Below, one piece after another: positions 1-7,216 of a stretch of DNA of 8,409 bases. Every line of letters starts with the position of its first letter. The stretch's first letter is position 1. The DNA comes from Treponema sp. (GTDB lineage: Bacteria; Spirochaetota; Spirochaetia; Treponematales; Breznakiellaceae). Under the pieces are notes generated by a model. That model saw nothing but the letters and a program-made list of their open reading frames with translations. It did not search any database and had not been told where the DNA came from. Location of the stretch: assembly GCA_031259035.1 (NCBI GenBank), contig JAIRLZ010000016.1, forward strand, positions 1-8,409. Reading direction: 5' to 3'. Position numbers and translations under genes: made by a program.

Positions 1-959
1 CTCACCCCTTGGACAGTGTGACCATTCAGCATCAAAATGAGCAGGGGACATGGGTAGATGTTCAGGATCGCGGTACGGTAACCGTAACCCTTGTGGTGGG
101 CGCGGAAGCGGTGTCAAGCGACAAACTGGGTGATTTTATTGACGAAACCCAAATCGCCGTTACCGGTTACTCAATCAACGGCAAGTACGCGTTTGCGGCG
201 GCCCTCTATGATGACCGGATTAAGGTAGCCATTCCCGGCGCGGCGGGCGCCAGCGGACCCCAGACCTGGCGCTACAATCCCGCCGGCACGGTCTATAGCT
301 GGGGGAACGGGAATCTCGCCGGGGGTGAATTAATCGGCGATCATGTGATGAAGAACCCCGGCCGGTCCACCGAAATTTTCCGGCGCTTCCTTACCCACTT
401 CAACTACTACGAGCGGTTGCGGGGGATTGACGCAAACGGCGATTTCTCCCACGGCTACGCCCAGCGCCTGCCCTACGACGGGCATGAACTGGTCGCCAGC
501 ATGTATCCCCGGTCGGTCATTGAACGCGCCGTCATCAACGACTTCAATGACGGCTCCGAACAGGACGCCATAGCTTTCCAGGGGGCGCGGATTGTGTACC
601 GCAAACTCATCGATCTGGGAGCGTCCGCAGCAACGCCGGGCGGGACGTCCATAGACAAGGCCGGCATAGATAACTTGCTGGTATTCAACTATCACACATG
701 GGCTTCTGAGGGCGATCCGCACGCCGCGGTTTCAGGGTTGCAGCGGGCGAATGAGTCCCTCTATATGAACTGGTATTTTAACGGCGGCGCGGAGCCCACC
801 TATTTAACCGATACGGCGCAGTTGTATCCCTGGAACCACGATCCCTTCTTTGAGGATGTGCTGGTAGCCGGCGGCTCCAATTCCTACGAGCGGCACTACG
901 GCGGCTTCCCGGTTATGATGCCGTGGCCCTGGGCCGGTTCATATTATCCGGCAAAATAA
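1..959 (+). CDS. CE15 glucuronoyl esterase-like hydrolase, 3' part (N-terminus outside window)
   Basis: Alpha/beta hydrolase resembling carbohydrate esterase family 15, which cleaves the ester between 4-O-methyl-glucuronic acid of xylan and lignin alcohols. The frame is open to the first base, so the gene starts upstream; the TTG at 9 is only the first possible start in view. Counting from that TTG, the nucleophile elbow is V-T-G-Y-S-I-N-G-K with Ser55 (codon 171-173), matching the CE15 G-C-S-R-N-G-K-G-A motif. It is followed by D-D-R-I-K-V-A-I-P, then W-R-Y, N-P-G-R-S-T-E, an N-D-F-N-D segment (177-181) and G-D-P-H with the likely catalytic His238. Oddities: the usual Arg after the Ser is Ile, and the usual Glu at Ser+23 is Ala. 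Asp178 or Asp181 may therefore be the triad acid. Residues 1-45 do not look like the expected CE15 core and may be an inserted or accessory segment. Cotranscribed with the lipoprotein 13 nt downstream. An acetyl-xylan esterase role is also possible. Confidence 0.72.
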   Translation, partial: HPLDSVTIQHQNEQGTWVDVQDRGTVTVTLVVGAEAVSSDKLGDFIDETQIAVTGYSINGKYAFAAALYDDRIKVAIPGAAGASGPQTWRYNPAGTVYSWGNGNLAGGELIGDHVMKNPGRSTEIFRRFLTHFNYYERLRGIDANGDFSHGYAQRLPYDGHELVASMYPRSVIERAVINDFNDGSEQDAIAFQGARIVYRKLIDLGASAATPGGTSIDKAGIDNLLVFNYHTWASEGDPHAAVSGLQRANESLYMNWYFNGGAEPTYLTDTAQLYPWNHDPFFEDVLVAGGSNSYERHYGGFPVMMPWPWAGSYYPAK

Positions 960-972
960 AGGAGTATGCAAG

Positions 973-1458
973 ATGAAAAGAAATTTGCTGTTTACCCTAT
1001 TGCTTGCGGGCTTCATAGGGGTGTTTTTTATCGCCTGCGATAACGGCGGCGATCCAATAGATGATCCAGATGATCCGGCGGTCTCCATTTCTGGTTCAAG
1101 CTGGTCAGACACTTTAAATCCTGAAACCACTCTTTTGTTTTCGGCTAATCAGGTTACCTTGGGCGGCGGACATTCCGCGGCGACTGGAGATAAGAATTGG
1201 TATTGGGGAGAAATGGACGGACAGTCCTATCCATATGACGTGGTGGAAAAGGCGGCTGAAATTGAGGATTTGCTGGATAAAGTGGAAGACAACTGGGGAA
1301 CCAACTATACTGACTGGCCTGACGCGGTTATCGTGGTTTGGACGGATCCGGCTAAAAACATCGGCTTCCAGTTGCATTATTACGCGAAAGGGAGCGGAAA
1401 AAGTTATGAACGGCTGATATGCTGGCTTGATCCGGCGCACGAGTTTAAACGCAATTAA
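973..1458 (+). CDS. small hypothetical lipoprotein
   Basis: A 161-residue protein with a typical lipoprotein signal: M-K-R-N, a hydrophobic stretch to about residue 20, and lipobox F-I-A-C with Cys22 as the lipidation site. A short acidic Asp/Pro/Gly-rich tether follows (residues 23-35), then a globular domain of about 120 residues with aromatic and charged patches and no family I recognise. The start is supported by the signal peptide and by an AAAGGAG ribosome site ending 9 nt before the ATG. It lies 13 nt behind the esterase gene and just ahead of a strong terminator, so it is the last gene of that transcript. An envelope-anchored partner of the esterase, for example a carbohydrate-binding accessory protein, is a guess from position only. 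Asp at +2 would mean inner-membrane retention in E. coli, but spirochaete sorting rules differ. Confidence 0.8.
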   Translation: MKRNLLFTLLLAGFIGVFFIACDNGGDPIDDPDDPAVSISGSSWSDTLNPETTLLFSANQVTLGGGHSAATGDKNWYWGEMDGQSYPYDVVEKAAEIEDLLDKVEDNWGTNYTDWPDAVIVVWTDPAKNIGFQLHYYAKGSGKSYERLICWLDPAHEFKRN

Positions 1459-1485
1459 CGTCGCGGCGCCCGCCAAAGGCGTGAT

Positions 1486-1527
1486 CGGCGCGGGTTTCCC
1501 GAACAGGGTGCCCGCGCCGTTTTTTTT
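1486..1527 (+). terminator. intrinsic terminator of the esterase-lipoprotein transcript
   Basis: Perfect 9-bp stem CGGCGCGGG (1486-1494) with CCCGCGCCG (1511-1519), directly followed by eight T (1520-1527). The loop can add a CCC/GGG pairing (1498-1500 with 1506-1508). It sits 27 nt after the lipoprotein stop codon. Strength and position make this a convincing rho-independent terminator on the plus strand. Confidence 0.88.
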
Positions 1528-1559
1528 CCCGCCGCAGAGCGAGCGCGTTGCGCGGCGGG
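1528..1559. repeat. second GC-rich inverted repeat after the terminator
   Basis: CCCGCCGC (1528-1535) and GCGGCGGG (1552-1559) form an 8-bp perfect inverted repeat immediately behind the T-tract of the terminator. No T-run follows on the plus strand. It could be a backup hairpin, a 3'-end stabiliser or part of a dispersed repeat. Only the pairing itself is visible. Confidence 0.5.
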
Positions 1560-1603
1560 CGTTAAAACAGCGCAATTTCTGATAAAAAGTCCGCAATAAC
1601 TGA

Positions 1604-1633
1604 TTGGCGTTCTTTTTTTTTCCGCCTTATACT
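1604..1633 (+). promoter_or_regulatory. predicted sigma70-type promoter of the GH43-transporter operon
   Basis: A -35 box TTGGCG (1604-1609, 4 of 6) and a -10 box TATACT (1628-1633, 5 of 6) are separated by 18 bp. The start of transcription would fall near 1640, about 25 nt before the ATG at 1665. The spacer contains an uninterrupted run of nine T (1613-1621). Gain or loss of one T would change the spacer length, so this could be a slippage-tuned promoter. Confidence 0.5.
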
Positions 1634-1664
1634 GAAAAATATCATTTTGTTCGGGAAGAAAAAT

Positions 1665-2570
1665 ATGCTCCATATTAAAGATATACAGATTCGGGATCCC
1701 TTTGTAGTTCCGCGGGATGGATGTTATTACCTTTTCGGCTCCACCGACAAGGATATATGGCGTTCTCCGGGCGAGGGTTTTGACGTGTATATCGGAGCGG
1801 GGAGCCTTGATGAATTTGACGGTCCCTTCCCCGCTTTTAGACCCCCGGACGGCTTTTGGTCGGAAAAGAACTTCTGGGCGCCGGAAGTCTACTTGTATAG
1901 AGGGACATATTATATGTTCGCCACATTCCTGCCTAAAAAAGGGCGGCGGGGTACGGCGGCGCTGAAAAGCGAAGCGGGACTCATGGGGCCATATGTGCCG
2001 TGGAGCCTCAATGCGCATGGCGCGCCGGGGAATATAACCCCGGATGAGTGGGATTGTCTTGACGGCGCTTTTTTTATGGAAGAAGGGAAGCCGTGGATGG
2101 TGTTCTGTCACGAATGGCGGCAAGTTGGAGACGGCGAAATATGCGCTATGCCATTGACGGATGATTTGCGGCAGGCGGCCGGGGAGCCGCGCCTGTTATT
2201 TCGTTCCAGCGAAGCGCCGTGGTCATACGAACTGCCCGCCCACGCTTCCGGCAGTTATGTCACCGATGGACCTTTTATGCACCGCGCCCAGGACGGAACG
2301 CTTTTCATGCTGTGGTCCGCTTTTGGCAAAGACGGCAATTACTGTATCGGCGCGGCGCGCTCAGAAGACGGAACGCTCCACGGTCCGTGGAAACAGGATG
2401 CCGCTCCCCTCTATGGGGCGGACGGAGGGCATGGGATGATATTTCGTGATTTTAACGGTACGCTCCGTCTGGCGATCCATTCGCCGAACAGCCACCCCCA
2501 TGAACGGGCGTTTTTTATTGAGGTGCAAGAAGCGGGCGGCGTCTTGACACTATCTCAAGACCGGCTGTGA
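1665..2570 (+). CDS. GH43-type glycoside hydrolase (arabinosidase/xylosidase-like), cytoplasmic
   Basis: A 301-residue protein of the five-bladed beta-propeller GH43 clan, which removes arabinose or xylose from hemicellulose oligosaccharides. The catalytic base is Asp11 in I-R-D-P-F near the N-terminus, as in the family. W-A-P-E-V, C-L-D-G-A (Asp133, likely pKa modulator), V-F-C-H-E-W (Glu150), V-T-D-G-P-F (Asp201) and D-G-G-H-G-M follow in the expected order. The family's acid usually lies in an E-G-P motif about 62 residues after the second Asp. Here that place reads D-G-P, with Glu183 and Glu189 nearby. No signal peptide, so it acts in the cytoplasm on imported sugars. I prefer the ATG at 1665 because conserved sequence begins right there and a TTG 18 nt upstream (1647) adds nothing; the ribosome site (GGGAAG) is weak. 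It heads the transporter operon, 30 nt before the first permease gene. Exact substrate is not readable. Confidence 0.82.
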   Translation: MLHIKDIQIRDPFVVPRDGCYYLFGSTDKDIWRSPGEGFDVYIGAGSLDEFDGPFPAFRPPDGFWSEKNFWAPEVYLYRGTYYMFATFLPKKGRRGTAALKSEAGLMGPYVPWSLNAHGAPGNITPDEWDCLDGAFFMEEGKPWMVFCHEWRQVGDGEICAMPLTDDLRQAAGEPRLLFRSSEAPWSYELPAHASGSYVTDGPFMHRAQDGTLFMLWSAFGKDGNYCIGAARSEDGTLHGPWKQDAAPLYGADGGHGMIFRDFNGTLRLAIHSPNSHPHERAFFIEVQEAGGVLTLSQDRL

Positions 2571-2600
2571 ATGCCAGCCCGTAACAATTGAGGAGGGTTT

Positions 2601-3536
2601 ATGAGGGAAAAAACGGCGACGCCGGGTATAAAAGCGTTTCTGTATGAGCAGGCGACATCGTATGCGTTCCTAATTCCGTGGCTGATTGGATTTTTTGTAC
2701 TTACGGTGTACCCTATGGCATATTCCCTATACCTGTCCTTCACCGATTACAATGTTCTGGAAGCGCCACAATGGGTTGGAATCAAGAACTATTTCGTGAT
2801 GGTCTCAGGCAATGAGCGGTATGCCCATGACGGACGGTTTCTCAACTCGTTGTTTGTCACCCTCCACTTTGTGTTCGTTTCCGTGCCGGTGAAGCTGATG
2901 TTCGCCTTGCTGGTGGCTGTGCTGATGAACCAGAAACTCAAGCTCATTTCCTTGTACCGGACGGTCTACTACATTCCCACCTTGCTCGGCGGCTCGGTCG
3001 CCATCTCTGTGTTATGGCGGCGCCTTTTTTCCGGAGACGGGGTTATTAACGCCATACTGCGGACTATTGGGTATGCGGATCCGCCTTCGTGGATTTCAAC
3101 CCCGGAATACGCCTTGGGAACGCTTGTCATTCTGGCGGTGTGGCAATTCGGCAGCCCCATGATCATCTTCCTTGCGGGACTCAAACAGATACCGCACGAA
3201 TACTACGAAGCGGCGAGCGTGGACGGCGCGGGCAAGACGCGGCAGTTTTTTCATATCACCCTGCCCGCTCTCTCCCCAATCATTTTGTTCAATCTGGTTA
3301 TGCAGATGATCAGCGCGTTCCAAGCCTTCACCCAAGCGTACATTATCTCAGGCGGCAATGGAGGACCGGTGGATTCGACCATGTTCTACAGCCTGTACCT
3401 CTATCTCCACGGATTTGCCTGGGGGCATATGGGATACGCCGCGGCTATGGCGTGGACGCTGCTCGTCATTATCGCGGCATTGACGGCGTTGACTTTTAAG
3501 ATTTCCAACTCCGTGGTGTCTTACGGAGGAGAGTGA
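2601..3536 (+). CDS. sugar ABC transporter permease, MalF/UgpA type
   Basis: A 311-residue inner-membrane permease of the carbohydrate uptake transporter-1 class (binding-protein-dependent transport system inner membrane component). Hydrophobic segments are visible at about 20-45, 80-110, 115-142, 171-198, 222-245 and 272-303, giving six membrane spans. The ATPase-coupling EAA loop lies in residues 200-225, with E-A-A at 203-205, D-G-A at 208-210 and the downstream I-T-L-P. An AGGAGGG ribosome site (2591-2597) sits just before the ATG. The gene is 1 nt apart from the second permease, so the two are translationally coupled and form the heterodimeric channel. No ATPase gene follows; a shared MsiK-like ATPase elsewhere is the usual solution. 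The GH43 neighbour suggests pentose-containing oligosaccharides as cargo, which is inference. Confidence 0.93.
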   Translation: MREKTATPGIKAFLYEQATSYAFLIPWLIGFFVLTVYPMAYSLYLSFTDYNVLEAPQWVGIKNYFVMVSGNERYAHDGRFLNSLFVTLHFVFVSVPVKLMFALLVAVLMNQKLKLISLYRTVYYIPTLLGGSVAISVLWRRLFSGDGVINAILRTIGYADPPSWISTPEYALGTLVILAVWQFGSPMIIFLAGLKQIPHEYYEAASVDGAGKTRQFFHITLPALSPIILFNLVMQMISAFQAFTQAYIISGGNGGPVDSTMFYSLYLYLHGFAWGHMGYAAAMAWTLLVIIAALTALTFKISNSVVSYGGE

Positions 3537-3537
3537 G

Positions 3538-4386
3538 ATGCAGAGAAAAACAGCGAGACGTATTACCGCGAGTATGACGAATCTCATCATCATTCTTCTG
3601 GGATGTTTGATGCTCTATCCGGTCGTCTGGCTCATCATGGCGTCCTTCAAGGAAGGATCGCACATTTTCAGCGATCCCAGCCTCTTGCCCAAAACATGGT
3701 CGCTCCAGAATTACGCAAAAGGCTGGGAAGGGATAGGCATTGTTTCTTTCAATACCTTCTTTGCCAATTCATTCATTATATGTATCCTCTGCGTCATTTT
3801 TAACGCGATTTTCTGTTCGCTTACGGCATACGCATTTGGACGGCTGGAATTCAAGGGGCGGAAATTATGGTTTGCCCTTATGATGGTGACGCTGATGCTT
3901 CCAGGACATGCCACCACCATTCCCCAGTACCTTATGTTCCGCGGTTTCGGTTGGATCAACACCTTTCTGCCATTCGTCATACCCAAACTGTTCGCCACCG
4001 ACGCCTTTTTTATATTCCTGTTGGTGCAGTTCGTCCGCGGGCTGCCAAAAGACATGGACGAATCCGCCCGTATTGACGGGTGCGGAAAATTCCGCATATA
4101 CTGGAGCATCGTTTTGCCGCTCAGCGTTCCCGCCATCATAACAACCGTGTTATTTACATTCCTGTGGACATGGGACGACTTTTTTAAGCAGATGTTGTAC
4201 CTCAATTCGCCTGAAAAATACACGGTTCCTATGGGCTTGCGGCTGTTTCTGGATTCCTCTGGAGCGTCTTCCTGGGGACCGATGTTCGCCATGTCGGTGT
4301 TGTCTTTGTTGCCTTGTTTTATTCTGTTTTTCTCGTTGCAGAAATACTTTGTTCAGGGTATTGCCACTACGGGAATAAAGGGATAA
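3538..4386 (+). CDS. sugar ABC transporter permease, MalG/UgpE type
   Basis: A 282-residue permease partner of the preceding gene. It begins with a short cytoplasmic basic tail and a first membrane span at about 15-35 (L-Y-P-V-V-W-L-I-M), with six spans in all. The coupling loop reads D-M-D-E-S-A-R-I-D-G-C-G at residues 172-183, with E-S-A at 175-177 in place of E-A-A, followed by I-V-L-P-L-S-V-P. This is a common variant for MalG-type subunits. The ATG lies 1 nt after the upstream stop, and the ribosome site GGAGGAGAG lies inside the end of the upstream gene. It ends with the short basic-polar tail typical of the family. A 77-nt gap separates it from the binding-protein gene. Confidence 0.93.
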   Translation: MQRKTARRITASMTNLIIILLGCLMLYPVVWLIMASFKEGSHIFSDPSLLPKTWSLQNYAKGWEGIGIVSFNTFFANSFIICILCVIFNAIFCSLTAYAFGRLEFKGRKLWFALMMVTLMLPGHATTIPQYLMFRGFGWINTFLPFVIPKLFATDAFFIFLLVQFVRGLPKDMDESARIDGCGKFRIYWSIVLPLSVPAIITTVLFTFLWTWDDFFKQMLYLNSPEKYTVPMGLRLFLDSSGASSWGPMFAMSVLSLLPCFILFFSLQKYFVQGIATTGIKG

Positions 4387-4463
4387 TCGAATCGAGTATT
4401 AAGTGGCGGGCTTGTCGCCTGACTCTTGATATAAATTTTTATTTTCCAAATGAGGAGGAAAGT

Positions 4464-5747
4464 ATGAAACGTGTTTTACTAACGGTTATCACCCTCGCGG
4501 TGATTGGACATTCGGTTTTTGCGAACGGCGATTCACAGAAAGCGGGCGCCGCTCAAGGGGCGGTGCGCTGGTCATACTGGGGTTCTGAAGCTCGAATCAA
4601 AAACAACCAGTTGATCATCGACAAATTCACCGAACAGACGGGGATCATTGTCGCGTCAGAGCCGGCGCCCGGAACAGGCGATCATTTTACCAAATTCGCA
4701 ACCCAGTTCGCCGGCGGCAACGCGGCGGACATCGTGCAGCTTGGAGGCGACTTCTCGAATCTCAACGTCAACGACGTCTCGTCCGTGTTGCTGCCCTTGG
4801 ACGATTTTGTAAAAAGCGGCGTTATTGATACGTCCAAGGTGGATAAATCCGCGATTACGGAAGGAACGGTGAACGGCAAGCTGTACGCGTTGCCCCTTGC
4901 CGCAAATATGCCCGCCTTGGTTTACAACAAATCCCTGCTTGAGCGCGCGGACGCGCCCCTTCCCAAGTTGTCCATGACATGGGCTGAGTTTGACGCATGG
5001 CTTGAGGCTGTTAAAGCGAAACTTCCCGGCGGCGTGTATCCCTTGGCCGACAACAGCGCCAATTCGGATCAGTCCGTTTTTTTCGGCTATTGGCAGGGGC
5101 AGAACGGCACCAAAATGTGGGACGGAAAACAATCCTACACTACCGCGGCAAGCGCCAAGCAGTATTTTGATCTCTGGGCTGACTGGCGGGCGAAAGGCTA
5201 CATCCCTGACGCGGCGACCGCCGCGGACTATCCCGAAACCAACGAGTCCAGCTCCTCTTTGATCGCCGGAAAAGTGGCTGTGTGTATCATCTGGTCAAAC
5301 CAGCTTTTGAACTATCAAAACGCCACACAAGACGCGCTTGATCTGATCGAACTTCCCAATGCGGCGGCAACCAACGGATTGTGGGGGCAGATGAGCCAGA
5401 TGATGGCGATTAACAAGAACTCCAAAAACGCCGAAGCCGCAGCCAGGTTCATCAACTACCGGGTAAACGACCCTTCGGTGTGGGTGATCATGGGAGCGGA
5501 TCCGGGAACGCCGGTTAATTCCGCGGCCCGCGCCGCGCTTCCCGCGTCTCCCATAACCGACAAAGTGAACGCCTACCTGAATGTAGCCGGCGCCCATACC
5601 AGGGCCCGTGATCCAAACATGCCCGGCGACTCCCAATGGAACAGTCGGCTCTACACTATCGCCCAGAATGTGTCCTACGGACGGATTGACACAGCCCAAG
5701 CTGGACAACAGGTCGTTGATTTGATCGCCGAGCTTACCCGCAAGTAA
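4464..5747 (+). CDS. extracellular sugar-binding protein of the ABC transporter (family 1)
   Basis: A 427-residue periplasmic solute-binding protein. It captures the sugar and delivers it to the two permeases encoded just upstream. The signal peptide covers residues 1-20 (M-K-R, hydrophobic core, V-F-A cleaved before N-G-D), with no lipobox cysteine. The mature part starts with W-S-Y-W-G-S-E and shows family-1 landmarks: F-T-E-Q-T-G, G-G-N-A-A-D-I-V-Q, G-K-L-Y-A-L-P and Y-N-K-S-L-L-E. The reading frame is open 50 codons further upstream (to 4314). That extension overlaps the permease gene and lacks a ribosome site, whereas the ATG at 4464 has GAGGAGG (4452-4458) and a proper signal peptide. 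Unusually the binding protein is last in the operon, with an unusually strong ribosome site that may offset its distal position. A bidirectional terminator follows 11 nt after the stop. The ligand is probably a hemicellulose-derived oligosaccharide, by context only. Confidence 0.92.
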   Translation: MKRVLLTVITLAVIGHSVFANGDSQKAGAAQGAVRWSYWGSEARIKNNQLIIDKFTEQTGIIVASEPAPGTGDHFTKFATQFAGGNAADIVQLGGDFSNLNVNDVSSVLLPLDDFVKSGVIDTSKVDKSAITEGTVNGKLYALPLAANMPALVYNKSLLERADAPLPKLSMTWAEFDAWLEAVKAKLPGGVYPLADNSANSDQSVFFGYWQGQNGTKMWDGKQSYTTAASAKQYFDLWADWRAKGYIPDAATAADYPETNESSSSLIAGKVAVCIIWSNQLLNYQNATQDALDLIELPNAAATNGLWGQMSQMMAINKNSKNAEAAARFINYRVNDPSVWVIMGADPGTPVNSAARAALPASPITDKVNAYLNVAGAHTRARDPNMPGDSQWNSRLYTIAQNVSYGRIDTAQAGQQVVDLIAELTRK

Positions 5748-5757
5748 GATTTTACCG

Positions 5758-5790
5758 GAAAAGCCGTTCAATTTGAACGGCTTTTCTTAT
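5758..5790. terminator. bidirectional intrinsic terminator between convergent genes
   Basis: A 13-bp perfect hairpin: arm 5758-5770 (GAAAAGCCGTTCA) pairs with 5774-5786 (TGAACGGCTTTTC) around a 3-nt loop. The arms end in TTTT on the plus strand and in TTTTC on the minus strand, so it can stop transcription from both sides. It lies between the 3' ends of the binding-protein gene (plus) and the DUF4105 gene (minus). Confidence 0.85.
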
Positions 5791-5827
5791 CTGGAATCCG
5801 CTATTTATAGTCAAGCGGCGGCGTAGT

Positions 5828-7168
5828 TCAGGACGGAACAAACGGCTCACGCTTAACCGCCCGCTTAATCCAGCCTCCCGCAAAACTCAATACAAACGCA
5901 AAAGGCGACACCAAAGCTTGCGTAACCTGATTCTGCTGATAAAAGCCGGGAAACAGCTTTATGACCATAGTGAGGAGGACGCCTAAAAACACATATGTCC
6001 AAAAGGCGCGGAGGATATGCAGGGTTATAGAGCGTTTTTTTTCGGACTTGGCAAAAGCGTAGATGACGCCCGACACTGCGGCTATGAACCAGAGCGGATT
6101 CATGTAGATGATGTTCGCGTTGTGATACGTATAATCGTGATTGGTGAAGAACGTCATAAAAAAGAGAATAAGCCCTACAACGCCGAAAAACAACCCCAAA
6201 ACGCTTTGACTCAAACCCCACAAGCAGCGTCCCAGTCGAGGTCTGGTTTTTTGCAGCATATCGAAAAAAACGAGCGAGAGAGCGATAAAAACACCCAAAA
6301 CGAGTTCGCGGATCCACTGTCTGCGCGGTTTGTCCAGAACCGGCGGACGATTGACGGCTTTGTTAAGCGTCTCAACGGAAGACACCAACTTTCGCGTGGC
6401 GCCGTCTTTGTCGACATAGGTGAAATCAGCGATGCGATTCCCGACTTCGGACGGCAGAAACATCTCCTGCCATACGGTGAGGGGAACGTCAATGTCCTGT
6501 CCCATGAGGGCGTTGAGGAACCAGTCGAAAAACGGCGAGAACCACGTGTGCCGTCTGACATGCTGGCGCAACGTATACCGCCCGGGCGCGTCGCCGAAAG
6601 CCGCCTTGAACTGCCCGTCCACCGCCATGTCAAGAATGTCCCGAATGCGGGTCGAACAGTTGTCTTTGAAATGGTGGTAGTAATAGCTGCGGTTTTCGGG
6701 ACGGATGTTGTTTTCCGCAAACCGCCGCACGTCTTCTTTTGTTTCAGGCGAAAGATCGAGCGTGTACACCACTATATCGCGGTTGGTTTGGATATACCGG
6801 TCAAAGCTGCGTTTGGCGGAAGACGCCGCGCACAAATAGATAAGCCTGCCGAAAGCGAAATTTTTGAAGAAATCTTCACTCTCAAAGGAGAAGACGCCCC
6901 AATCATAGAATGTCTGGGCGCCCGTAACGCCATCTTCTATGATGAGGGCGAGGTGTCCCCACCAGAAAAAAACTTCGTCTCCGGGACCTAAAACGGCTAT
7001 TTTTATGGTAAATCTATCGGTCAACCTATCGTTCAGCATATCGTTTCGCCGGCTCGCGTCAGGGCTGTCCTGCGCGAGAAGCGTCCGTTGCGCGCACGGC
7101 ATAGACGCGCCCGCGAGGAGGGCGAGAACCGCTATGGCGATCTTCGTTGTTTTTAAGGGTTGAAACAT
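5828..7168 (-). CDS. DUF4105 / Lnb-like membrane protein (candidate lipoprotein N-acyltransferase)
   Basis: A 446-residue protein with an N-terminal export signal (residues about 9-27), a periplasmic DUF4105 domain (about 50-260) and five C-terminal membrane spans (about 285-305, 318-345, 352-375, 384-408, 420-437). The DUF4105 signatures are W-W-G-H-L-A-L with His72, F-Y-D-W-G-V-F (87-93), and H-H-F-K-D-N-C-S-T-R with Cys171. The conserved His and Cys suggest a thiol enzyme. DUF4105 has been equated with the N-terminal domain of Lnb, the lipoprotein N-acyltransferase described in Bacteroides. By analogy this protein could move an acyl chain onto the lipoprotein N-terminus at the inner membrane; that is inference. 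The ATG at 7168 is chosen because it starts the signal peptide. There is no ribosome site, and a promoter -10 box lies 5 nt upstream of it, which predicts a leaderless mRNA. Alone on its strand, convergent with the transporter operon. Confidence 0.82.
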   Translation of the reverse strand: MFQPLKTTKIAIAVLALLAGASMPCAQRTLLAQDSPDASRRNDMLNDRLTDRFTIKIAVLGPGDEVFFWWGHLALIIEDGVTGAQTFYDWGVFSFESEDFFKNFAFGRLIYLCAASSAKRSFDRYIQTNRDIVVYTLDLSPETKEDVRRFAENNIRPENRSYYYHHFKDNCSTRIRDILDMAVDGQFKAAFGDAPGRYTLRQHVRRHTWFSPFFDWFLNALMGQDIDVPLTVWQEMFLPSEVGNRIADFTYVDKDGATRKLVSSVETLNKAVNRPPVLDKPRRQWIRELVLGVFIALSLVFFDMLQKTRPRLGRCLWGLSQSVLGLFFGVVGLILFFMTFFTNHDYTYHNANIIYMNPLWFIAAVSGVIYAFAKSEKKRSITLHILRAFWTYVFLGVLLTMVIKLFPGFYQQNQVTQALVSPFAFVLSFAGGWIKRAVKREPFVPS

Positions 7169-7173
7169 GGGCT

Positions 7174-7202
7174 ATTATCTACTATTTTCTCAATTAAGGC
7201 AA
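7174..7202 (-). promoter_or_regulatory. predicted promoter of the DUF4105/Lnb-like gene
   Basis: On the minus strand, TTGCCT (7202-7197, 4 of 6) and GATAAT (7179-7174, 5 of 6) are separated by exactly 17 bp. Five nt lie between the -10 box and the ATG at 7168, so transcription would start at or next to the A of the start codon. This agrees with the absence of a Shine-Dalgarno sequence. Confidence 0.5.
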
Positions 7203-7216
7203 TAGGAAGCGCCGCT

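Noticed and set aside
1455..2123. 222-codon open frame on the minus strand
   Set aside because: Antisense to the GH43 gene and the terminator region, with no ribosome site or recognisable motifs.
3711..4292. 193-codon open frame on the minus strand
   Set aside because: Antisense to the second permease, whose EAA loop and membrane spans are clear.
4314..4463. 50-codon N-terminal extension of the sugar-binding protein
   Set aside because: It overlaps the permease gene, lacks a ribosome site and would bury the signal peptide. The ATG at 4464 has GAGGAGG and a proper signal peptide.
4387..4463. Separate promoter or processing hairpin before the binding-protein gene
   Set aside because: TTGTCG and TATAAA are only 12 bp apart, and the GGCG/CGCC hairpin (4405-4419) is just 4 bp. 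Nothing strong enough to call.
6017..6991. 324-codon open frame on the plus strand
   Set aside because: It lies wholly antisense to the DUF4105 gene, which has a signal peptide, conserved motifs and membrane spans. The antisense product is Arg/Val/Pro-rich without recognisable domains, a by-product of codon bias.
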